A stretch of DNA of 64,000 nucleotides from Capricornis sumatraensis (lineage: Eukaryota > Chordata > Mammalia > Artiodactyla > Bovidae): assembly GCF_032405125.1 (NCBI RefSeq), contig NC_091092.1, forward strand, positions 9,340,501 through 9,404,500. Reading direction: 5' to 3'. The notes below the pieces were generated by a model that saw nothing but the letters and a program-made list of their open reading frames with translations, did no database searches and had not been told where the DNA came from. Below, piece after piece: positions 58,801 through 64,000 of this stretch. The position numbers and the translations under genes are program-made. Position 1 is the stretch's first letter. Every line of letters starts with the position of its first letter.

Positions 58801-61800
58801 CCATGTGATTCTTCAGGCAAGGATACTGGAGTGGGTTGCCATGCTCTTCTCCAGGGGATCTTCCCAACCCAGGGATCAAACCCAGGTCTACTGCATTGCA
58901 GGGGGATTCTTTACTATCTGAGTCACCAGGGAAGCCCTTCCCCAACCAGAGAAGCCCTCAGCTAAACCAGCCCCCAAATCCAGCAGAGAAACTGGGAGAG
59001 ACTCTGTTGAAGTCCAGGGCAACAATGGAGCCTCAGCATCAGGAACAGTCAGGGTCTGGGTGGAGTATCTGGTCTCTGGGTAGCCAGGAGAGAGGGCCTG
59101 CATACCTTAAGAGCCTGGATATGCTCGGGAAGTGAATCAATGAAGAGATCCCCGATGGGCTCCCAAGTGGCTCGGACTCCCTCGGCCTGGGTCAGAGATG
59201 CATTTAATTCCTCCATTGCCCCTTGGATCTCCAACAGCTGCTCCAGAGTGCGCTCAATGTGGCGGTGCTGGTCCACGCAGCGGGCTGTCAACTTCTCCCA
59301 GAGTTCACTGGCCACTGTTGCCTGCTTCCACACAAAGCGGCTAAGATTCTGGATCCGCTGTCTAGGAGAGGTATCTGCAAAGGCAGTCATGAAGTCAGGT
59401 CAGGCCAGCCAGGCAAGGGTATCCCACAGAAAGACAAAAACAGCCTTTTGTAAACAGGTGTGTGCTGTGTGTGTGTTTTCATACACATACAAATACATAT
59501 TTTTTATGGCTGAGCTCCTTTTATAAATGTGGCTTTTTAAAAAATTAAAACTTTAATTTTGAGTTCATAGTAGATTCATATGCAACTGTGAGAAATAATA
59601 GAGATCTCATGTAACCTTTAGATAGCTTCCCCAAATAGTAACATCTTGTAAAAATTATAGTATAACAATCAGGATATTGACATTGACACAATCCAGAAAT
59701 TTTTTTTCCGAATTCTCCAATTTTGCTTTTAGTCATTTGTGCATGCGTGTGTGTTTTGTTCTATGTGATTTTATCACATGTGTAGGCTCATGGATCCACC
59801 ACCACACTCAAGAGACCATATGGGTGTTTTCCACCTATGGTATCATGAGGATTTCCTCATATTCTTAAGAAATGGACAAGATAAAGAGTGAGTAAAATAT
59901 TTAAGAGGCACAGTAAGGCCAATCATCCAGAGTTCTATTCACACGACCTTAGAATGTGATTTTGCATTAGTGTCTATTGTGTGTGTGTGCTAAGTTGCCT
60001 CAGTCATGTCCAACTCTTTGTGACCCCATGGACTGAAGCCTACCAGGCTCCTCTGTCCATGGGATTCTCCAGGCAAGAATATTGGAGTGGGTTGCCATTT
60101 CTTCCTCCAGGGGATCTTCCCGACCCAGGGATCGAACCCACATCTCTTACATCTCCTACACTGGCAGGTGAGTTCTTCACCGCTAGCGCCATGTGGGAAG
60201 CCCAGTGTCTGTTGTGCAGTTCCTTCCGAAGAAGGGAGGCATTTTATGCAGGTCTAGCAGAGGAGAGGTTAGTAGAACTTTCCCAGCCTTTCCACCTAGG
60301 CTCCTAAATTGTAATTTTCCTTCTCCTCCCTCAGAACTCCCCTCAAAAGTAGATTTAGAGCCCCCAAACTCCAGGCTAATTGGAATTGCCCTGCTCTCTT
60401 GAGCTTGTTCTATCTGAGGCCCATTGGGTGGTAAATTGAGTACTGGTTAGTACTCAGTAGGAGGGGCTCGAGGTAAACTGAGAGGGTCAACAGCATCGAC
60501 AAAGGGCTCCATTAATGAAGGGTCCTGTCAGGTCTCAGAGTGTCAAAGCTTCTGTCTGAAGAAGAGGGCTTGCTGGGCCATCACTTAGAGCTAAACACCA
60601 TGGATCCCACCCTGATGCCTTATTTAAACTTAGACCTACAGTGACCCACTCCATCAGAGAAAGAGAACCAAAAATCATCAGGGTCAGAATTAAAAAGCCA
60701 CAATCAGTTTTCTTCTCAAGTACTATCACCTAATTTTTAAAGATTTTTTGAAAGGATTTTTATTTGCTAGTTGATTGGAGCAGTGTCACATGCCTCTCTA
60801 TACTGGAATAAAGCAGTACGTTTTAAAAGAACACACTACTACTTTTATTTACTGAGTTTGTTTAATGCATTTGAGTCTTTTTTATTTCTTTTTCATGCCT
60901 TCTTAGATGGCCACACATGATGCTCCAGAGAACCACATACAGCTTTGGGCCAAACGCTCATCTCCCCTGCTCCAGGGTCTTCTCTTTGCTTTTCTTAGAG
61001 TATGAATCTTGTTCCTTCCCAATTTTGGACTCCTAGGAATAAATTAGGCAATGGCAACCCATTCTAGGACTCCTGCCTGAAAAATCCCACGGACAGAGGA
61101 GCTAGGCTGCAGTCCATGGGGTCACTAAGAGTTGGACATGACTGAGTGACTTCACTTTCACTTTTCACTTTCATGCATTGGAGAAGGAAATGGCAATCCA
61201 CTCCAGTACTCTTGCCTGGAAAATCCCATGGATGGAGGAGCCTGGTGGGCTGCAGTCCATGGGGTCGCTAAGAGTCGGACATGACTGAGCGACTTCACTT
61301 TCACTTTTCACTTTTATGCATTGGAGAAGGAAATGGCAGCCCACTCTAGTGTTCTTGCCTGGAGAATCCCAGGGACGGGGGAGCCTGGTGGGAGCCAGAG
61401 TCGGATATGACTGAAGCGACTTAGCAGCAGCAGCAGCAGCAGGAATAAATTATCCTCCTAGGTAACAGCTGAGAAAATGAGTTTGGGATGGGCATAAAGG
61501 TGTTTAATGGTTCATAGCTGAAGAAGAAGATGAAAGAGAGGAAGACCACCCACCTTTGCTCTCAGAACAAGGCTCCTCTAATTCATCAAATGGGTGCTGG
61601 GATAGGAAGGCCTGAGCTGACTCCAGCACAGAGTAAATATAGGGGCCTCGAGACTTGACATCTTCCATAAAGGCCTGTGAAGTTTAGCAACATGGTCAAT
61701 GGGGAAGGAAAGTCTTTCAATTGCTTTGAATTCCATCCTGCAATTGACAATCTTTCTTCTCCTCAGTGCAGTTTGATATCCTGTATCTTTGGGCTACTCA

Positions 61801-63240
61801 GACTAAAAGAGGAGCAGTCTTCTCTATAGGCAAAAGAATAACTTTGATACTGGAAGGTCTATTTACTCTGAAATGGGTCTGTCTATGCCACAAGGTACAG
61901 AGAAATATGGGGACTTGGGGCTAGGAATCTTGGTTCTCTAGAAGACTCAGAAAGTCCTCTGAAAGGGGCTTTAAGAAATCAAAACCAGGATGGGCTAGAT
62001 TTATATGAAAAGTTTAATTAAATTTTTGTTGAAATATACGTGAGTACACAAATCAAAAGTGTACTTTTCATCACAGCTGATGAATTTTCATAAAGTGATT
62101 CCATATCTGTAACCAGTGCTGAGATGAAGAAACAGAACTCCACCAGCATCCCAGAATGCCCTGTCATGACCTCTTTCAGTCACTCTCTCCTCCTCCCCTC
62201 CCCCAAGGTAGCAACTATCCTGACTTGTGCCGCCACTGATAAGTTTTGCCAATTTTTTAAACCTTATTATATACATGGAACCACACTGTATGTACTCTTT
62301 TTTGTATTTGACTCTTTTTTTCATTCAACATATTGTCTTTAAAATTCAGCCATACTGTGGCACACTTTATAGTTTATTTTCCTGCTGTATTGTATTCATC
62401 TTTTAAATTGTGCTATAATTGACCTATAACATTGTGTAAATTTAACAAGATGTACAGATTTGATTTAGCACAATATACTGATTTGATACATTTGTTTAAT
62501 ATGATTGCCTCTGTCACATCACATCACATAGTGATCATTTCTTCCGGTGCATCTGTGTTCATTTTAAGAAACATTTGTTGTTATTTTCTGATTATAGAGG
62601 AAAGATATGTCACAGAAATCTTAGAAATTTCAGAAAAGGATGAAAAAAACAAAATTAAAAAGAACTAACTTCATCCCCTGGAGTTACCCATTGTGAAGAT
62701 TTTGATAGAGTTCCTGCTTATGTGTGTATACACACATACACATCTACACATCTATATTGATTTTTATACAATTGAGATCTACCTATAAACAGTTTTGTAT
62801 CTTGTGTTTTTTTCAGTGAATATTATTTTATGTTCATTTCCCATGTCCTCGTTAAACATCAGGGAAGCATTTTAAGGGAGGCCAATATTGGATGTGATGT
62901 ATAGAGGGGGGAGATTTGAGTTATTCTCTGGAGTGCCGTCCACAAACCAGTAGGACTGCATACAGCTTCCAGTGATTTTAAGCACCTAAGCCGAGACTGA
63001 GCATCCGTCTGTCAGGGCATTGCAGAAGACATCCCTTCCCAACCGAGAGACTACACACCACAGCCTCTGTAACTCTAACCTACCGCGTGTGTCTCCTTCT
63101 CCTGTTGCACCAGGGCCACATCCCCTTGTAGGGGCAGCTGAGCTGACAATTCCTCATCCTTTTGGCTGAGCCAGTCAATTATCTCTTGGAGAGGGAGCTG
63201 AAGCTTTCCACTGTGGTCTGAGAAGGCCTCTAGCCGGGCA
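40550..63240 (-). CDS. DRP2: DRP2, dystrophin-related protein 2 (20 exons, 5' end outside the window)
   Basis: Minus-strand exons (plus coordinates, 5' to 3' of the gene): 63084-63240, 61554-61674, 59106-59374, 58336-58482, 57780-57858, 55988-56048, 55613-55674, 54172-54246, 53047-53248, 52738-52823, 50935-51092, 50251-50417, 47968-48079, 46342-46478, 45788-45853, 45460-45525, 44472-44615, 42197-42434, 40974-41094, 40550-40674. All have AG/GT borders and compatible phases; they total 864 codons with the stop. Using human length (957 residues, from memory) they are residues 95-957. Domains: two spectrin repeats (~100-340), WW (~355-385), EF-hand-like region (~390-580), ZZ zinc finger (~605-660) and C-terminal coiled coil (~780-876). 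Known role: DRP2 binds dystroglycan and periaxin and organises Schwann-cell appositions and Cajal bands; it is also in brain. It acts at the cytoplasmic face of the plasma membrane. No disrupting mutation is seen. Confidence 0.95.
40974..41094 (-). CDS. DRP2: DRP2 exon, Ser-rich C-terminal linker (877-916)
   Basis: Encodes PPIESNGNGSAGSSLASSPQ through TTPDTEAA. The acceptor is CTTGCCAG and the donor GCAG|GTAAGT, phase 1. Confidence 0.95.
41540..41810 (+). repeat. MIR SINE
   Basis: GGTAACACTTATGAAGTG through TTACAGATGAGGAAACGGGC and CCTAACAATCCAGGGCCAC is a long MIR copy in a DRP2 intron. Confidence 0.75.
42197..42434 (-). CDS. DRP2: DRP2 exon, main coiled coil (797-876)
   Basis: Encodes RILQGELRRLKWQHEEATEV, then EELLAEARILRQHKSRLETR and on to LQRLRELLLQ. 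The second half is nearly the same as dystrophin and utrophin coiled-coil H2. The acceptor is CTTGACAG and the donor CTACAG|GTGGGT, phase 0. Confidence 0.96.
42435..43825. other. DRP2 intron, no feature recognised
   Basis: No named repeat seen except a T-run at 42943-42957. Minus-strand open frames near 43504-43765 have no recognisable domain and no good splice partner. Confidence 0.4.
43826..43857. repeat. (TG)n microsatellite
   Basis: About 16 TG units directly before a Bov-tA. Confidence 0.85.
43858..44178 (-). mobile_element. Bov-tA SINE with partial tandem copy
   Basis: A full antisense copy to about 44058, then a second from CCCAAGAATACTGGAGTGGG to GCTGAGCTACAACAGGGAAG. This is the same layout as at 34907-35239. 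Confidence 0.82.
44225..44440 (+). repeat. MIR SINE
   Basis: ATCCCCATTTTACAGATGAG followed by the MIR tail, upstream of a DRP2 exon edge. Confidence 0.65.
44472..44615 (-). CDS. DRP2: DRP2 exon, start of coiled coil (749-796)
   Basis: Encodes IDEDQYLLRHSSPVTDREPA through LEKILAHLEDEN. The acceptor is CACACAG and the donor AACCG|GTGGGT. The LAHLEDEN heptads open the dystrobrevin-binding coiled coil known from dystrophin. Confidence 0.95.
45460..45525 (-). CDS. DRP2: DRP2 exon (727-748)
   Basis: Encodes RLAEMESQNCSFFNDSLSPD then DS. The acceptor is CTTCCCAG and the donor AGCAT|GTGAGT, phase 2. Confidence 0.94.
45788..45853 (-). CDS. DRP2: DRP2 exon, C-terminal linker (705-726)
   Basis: Encodes TPASSPMLPHADTHSRIEHF then AS. 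The acceptor is CCTCCAG and the donor AGCAG|GTACCA. The codon TTG gives Leu where I recall Trp (TGG) in human. A G-rich minisatellite starts about 60 bases upstream of the acceptor. Confidence 0.93.
45910..46114. repeat. 27-28 bp minisatellite in a DRP2 intron
   Basis: About seven copies of a unit that starts TCACCACCACCCAGCCACAC, alternating AGCC/ATCC and CACCACC/CACACACC variants. It is C-rich on plus and G-rich in the DRP2 transcript. Because 27 is a multiple of three it gives long false open frames on both strands. Confidence 0.92.
46342..46478 (-). CDS. DRP2: DRP2 exon after the ZZ domain (660-704)
   Basis: Encodes TTSSENMRDFATTLKNKFRS through VLEADYSE, the conserved dystrophin segment KNKFRSKHYFSKHPQRGYLP. 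The acceptor is CCCCCAG and the donor GAGAC|GTGAGT, phase 2. Confidence 0.95.
46886..47100 (-). mobile_element. Bov-tA SINE
   Basis: Antisense copy in a DRP2 intron, GTAAGTCGCTTCAGTTGTAG to AGTGACACCCGGGAAGCC. Confidence 0.86.
47968..48079 (-). CDS. DRP2: DRP2 exon, ZZ zinc finger (622-659)
   Basis: Encodes RYRSLKQFNVDICQTCFLTG through YPIMEYYTP. The CQTC pair and the following His complete the ZZ fold. The acceptor is TCCCCAAG and the donor CCCG|GTATGG, phase 0. Confidence 0.95.
48340..48615 (+). mobile_element. L1 LINE 3' end
   Basis: GTATACAGAGAACTAAATTC through CAAATCAATTATACTTAATG and on to TTTAATTAAAA are L1 3'UTR, sense, in a DRP2 intron. Confidence 0.65.
49045..49243 (-). mobile_element. 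Bov-tA SINE
   Basis: Diverged antisense copy beginning TTTAGTCAAGAAGTCGTGTC. Confidence 0.83.
50251..50417 (-). CDS. DRP2: DRP2 exon, entry to ZZ zinc finger (567-621)
   Basis: Encodes STGKPVIEASQFLEWVNLEP through HQTKCSICRQCPIKGF. The CSIC pair and the next Cys are the first zinc ligands of the ZZ domain. The acceptor is TCCCTAG and the donor TTCAG|GTAGGG, phase 2. Confidence 0.95.
50690..50825 (+). mobile_element. L1 LINE 3' end
   Basis: GTATAACTGAATCATTTTAT then GTAAAGCAACTATATGCCAA and AATAAAAC. It ends about 110 bases from a DRP2 exon. Confidence 0.65.
50935..51092 (-). CDS. DRP2: DRP2 exon, EF-hand region 2 (514-566)
   Basis: Encodes YLFSQVANSGSQCDQRHLGV through PSVRSCFRF. The acceptor is GCCAGCAG and the donor GTTTT|GTGAGT, phase 0. 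Confidence 0.95.
51950..52190 (+). repeat. L2/MIR-type ancient repeat
   Basis: CCTGGACTATAAACCACTTG then GACAGGGACCACATCTAAC is the L2 3' end pattern, in a DRP2 intron. A MIR-like stretch lies just before it (about 51775-51900). Confidence 0.6.
52738..52823 (-). CDS. DRP2: DRP2 exon, EF-hand region (485-513)
   Basis: Encodes SGRSGKMRALSFKTGIACLC through VKEKLQ. The acceptor is AACCTAG and the donor GCAGT|GTGAGT, phase 1. Confidence 0.95.
53047..53248 (-). CDS. DRP2: DRP2 exon, EF-hand region 1 (418-484)
   Basis: Encodes LDLVTLTTALEIFNEHDLQA through SLNWLLNVFD. The acceptor is TCCCCAG and the donor GATAG|GTAAGG, phase 2. The helices match the first EF-hand module of dystrophin, which does not bind calcium canonically. 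Confidence 0.95.
54172..54246 (-). CDS. DRP2: DRP2 exon, start of EF-hand region (393-417)
   Basis: Encodes ADLNNIKFSAYRTAMKLRRV...QKALR, the conserved dystrophin segment after the WW domain. The acceptor is TCTTTGCAG and the donor GCGCT|GTAAGT. An L1 fragment begins only about 30 bases upstream of its acceptor. Confidence 0.95.
54276..54840 (+). mobile_element. L1 LINE 3' part abutting a DRP2 exon
   Basis: CAGGGAAATGCAAATTAAGA through TGGAACACTCTATGGCAGTA is sense L1 ORF2 end and 3'UTR. It starts about 30 bases from the acceptor of the 54172-54246 exon. Confidence 0.75.
54975..55545. mobile_element. Two L1 3' fragments in opposite orientation
   Basis: 54975-55340 is antisense L1 3'UTR. 55355-55545 is sense (CCAGCTATCCCCACTCCTGAG, AATAGCCAAGACATGAAAAC). 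They meet at a TG/CA-rich patch. Confidence 0.65.
55613..55674 (-). CDS. DRP2: DRP2 exon, WW domain second half (372-392)
   Basis: Encodes NHQAQTTCWDHPKMTELYQT, with the second WW tryptophan and the conserved W-D-H-P motif of dystrophin WW domains. The acceptor is TTTATAG and the donor CTAG|GTAAGA. Confidence 0.95.
55988..56048 (-). CDS. DRP2: DRP2 exon, WW domain first half (352-371)
   Basis: Encodes SSVQVPWERAISPNKVPYYI, with the first WW tryptophan and the paired tyrosines. The acceptor is CTCACCAG and the donor ATCAA|GTGAGT, phase 2. Confidence 0.94.
56630..56770 (+). repeat. MIR SINE
   Basis: ACATTTATTGAGTTCCTACT then ATGTGCCAGATACTCTACTG. Confidence 0.6.
56855..57455 (+). repeat. L2 LINE 3' end
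   Basis: GATCATGTCATCCCTCTGCT, CCAGGCCCTCCATGCTTTGG and later GCAGAATGTAAGCTCTCTAA and GGTACCTGGCCCACAGCAGG form a long L2 3' end in a DRP2 intron. Confidence 0.8.
57460..57655 (+). repeat. MIR SINE
   Basis: CATTTAATTCCCATAACTCT then CAGAAAGATTAAGCTATT and the MIR tail, following the L2 copy. Confidence 0.65.
57780..57858 (-). CDS. DRP2: DRP2 exon, end of spectrin repeat 2 (326-351)
   Basis: Encodes VSVGERLKQLQDAHRDFGPG through QHFLS. The acceptor is CTTTCCATAG and the donor CTCCT|GTATGT, phase 1. Confidence 0.93.
58336..58482 (-). CDS. DRP2: DRP2 exon, spectrin repeat 2 (277-325)
   Basis: Encodes LFKEEFSPMKDGVKLVNDLA through INIRWKQLQ, 49 codons, phase 0 at both ends. The acceptor is GTTCCATAG and the donor CTACAG|GTAAAG. 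Confidence 0.95.
58732..58938 (-). mobile_element. Bov-tA SINE
   Basis: Antisense copy ending CTGAGTCACCAGGGAAGCCC in the DRP2 intron before the 58336 exon. Confidence 0.87.
59106..59374 (-). CDS. DRP2: DRP2 exon, spectrin repeat 2 first part (187-276)
   Basis: The largest exon, encoding DTSPRQRIQNLSRFVWKQAT through LPEHIQALK. The acceptor is CCTTTGCAG and the donor CTTAAG|GTATGC. The Trp and Leu spacing is that of a dystrophin-type spectrin repeat. Confidence 0.95.
59515..59900 (-). mobile_element. Old L1 LINE 3' part, antisense
   Basis: AATTTTGAGTTCATAGTAGA and CATATGCAACTGTGAGAAAT resemble the antisense L1 at 22255. Confidence 0.6.
59982..60203 (-). mobile_element. Bov-tA SINE
   Basis: Flanked by AGTGTCTATTGTG (59969-59981) and AGTGTCTGTTGTG (60204-60216), one mismatch. 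Confidence 0.88.
61047..61440 (+). mobile_element. Bov-A SINE with three monomers
   Basis: Three Bov-A units in a row, each joined by TTTCATGCATTGGAGAAGG-type linkers, ending in a (CAG)n tail. AGGAATAAATTA flanks it at 61035-61046 and 61441-61452. It lies about 110 bases from the 61554 DRP2 exon. Confidence 0.88.
61554..61674 (-). CDS. DRP2: DRP2 exon, spectrin repeat 1 end (147-186)
   Basis: Encodes AFMEDVKSRGPYIYSVLESA through EEPCSESK. The acceptor is CTTCACAG and the donor AAAG|GTGGGT, phase 1. Confidence 0.94.
62000..62830 (-). mobile_element. Old L1 LINE 3' part, antisense
   Basis: TTAATTAAATTTTTGTTGAAAT, then GCAACTATCCTGACTTGTG and TTCAGTGAATATTATTTTAT are antisense L1 3' region. 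Confidence 0.6.
63084..63240 (-). CDS. DRP2: DRP2 exon, spectrin repeat 1 (human residues 95-146)
   Basis: Encodes ARLEAFSDHSGKLQLPLQEI through QQEKETHA. On the minus strand the acceptor is TGTGCAG|T and the donor CACGCG|GTAGGT. It is the first DRP2 exon visible; one base of a split codon opens it, so a coding exon lies beyond 64000. Confidence 0.93.
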
Positions 63241-64000
63241 CTGCACACAATGGTAAGACCAGTGATTTTCAGTCCTCTTGTTAAGTGGCAAAACATTTTT
63301 CCCCAGCAGATATGTAAGTGGAATCTTACTATATAAACAGATGAAAGAGGTGCTGCTCTGGTTGAAGTGGGAGAAAGCCCGGAACCCAGCCTCTGACCCA
63401 CCCACAGAGCCTCCCAAGACACCTCCCCATAGAGCACGGTACCAAAACATTTGGTGGACTTCAGTTCATTCAGCTGTGCACCCAGAATCAGGCTGCGAAG
63501 GGCAGTGAAGTAAACAAGGGCGTTAGTGGAGACAGCTGTTGTGTTGCCCTCTTGCCCTGGAGGAACTCAAGTCATGCCAAACTGTTCATCCTCAGAGGCT
63601 GCCTTCTGAGCAGGAGCAATGCAGTGGGTGGAAAGGGTGTGCCAGGTGGCTGAGTGTGGGCACGCATGTGTGTGAGGTTGCATACAAATACAAGCAGCCC
63701 AGGGGTCCCAAAGGATGAGGGCAACATAGACTAGAAGCTTGACATACAGAAGGAGGAAATCATGTGCAGAATAATCACCTCTGTCTGCCTTCCCCTCTCC
63801 CCACAAATGAGCCGTGAACTGAAGTCCAAGTGGTAGGAAGCCAGAGGCCAGTCCAGGCTGTGTGCAACCATTGACCCCATTCCTCTTAGATGACTGGTAA
63901 CTGGTTATTCCGTCCCTACCTCTTCGGCCAAGGCATTTACATGAATTTTTGCTTCTACTAATTCTCAGAGCAACCTTGAGAGGTAGCCACTGGTGTGGAC
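63241..64000. other. DRP2 intron sequence to the window edge
   Basis: No further coding exon was found. The last ~100 bases resemble a MIR (CAAGGCATTTACATGAATTT) cut by the window end. The missing N-terminal DRP2 exons must be to the right. Confidence 0.45.

Overview
The window is mammalian nuclear DNA from a pecoran ruminant, most likely cattle or a close relative. The organism call rests on more than twenty tRNA-derived Bov-tA / Bov-A2 SINEs, a nearly full-length BovB (RTE) LINE, ruminant-type L1 3' ends and two CHR-type SINEs. Protein-coding sequence is sparse, split into short exons with consensus GT/AG borders, and lies in two genes that I recognise by protein sequence: TAF7L (plus strand) and DRP2 (minus strand). 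In human these are tail-to-tail neighbours on Xq22.1, so the window is inferred to be X-chromosomal.

Layout. Positions 1-13,370 hold no gene. They are a pile of old L1 pieces, a Tigger-like DNA transposon split by a BovB, and Bov SINEs. Positions 13,900-33,110 hold the complete TAF7L gene: promoter region, 13 coding exons joining in frame to 437 codons plus stop, and a 3'UTR with an AATAAA signal at 33,103. A CpG-rich block sits in its first intron. Positions 33,110-40,549 are the convergent intergenic/3'UTR zone, with a split DNA-transposon fragment, a tandem Bov-tA pair and an L1 3' end. Positions 40,550-63,240 hold 20 coding exons of DRP2 on the minus strand. They encode 863 residues through the stop and equal human residues 95-957 if the length of the family is kept. 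The first ~94 codons and the promoter lie beyond position 64,000.

What the genes do. TAF7L is the germ-cell paralogue of the TFIID subunit TAF7. DRP2 is a short dystrophin relative with spectrin repeats, a WW domain, EF-hand-like region, ZZ zinc finger and C-terminal coiled coils; it works in the dystroglycan/periaxin complex of myelinating Schwann cells. The two are neighbours by conserved synteny and I see no sign that they share a pathway.

I found no previously undescribed system. The items most worth a second look are: an in-frame alternative 3' splice site in TAF7L exon 8; a CCAAT-box CpG block with a strong splice donor in TAF7L intron 1; a G-rich minisatellite about 60 bases upstream of a DRP2 exon; an L1 that supplies the branch-site region of another DRP2 exon; a three-deep nest of transposons (L1 > Tigger > BovB) with readable target duplications; and a head-to-head inverted pair of L1 copies. 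Homology calls come from reading the sequence against remembered family features; no database search was run.
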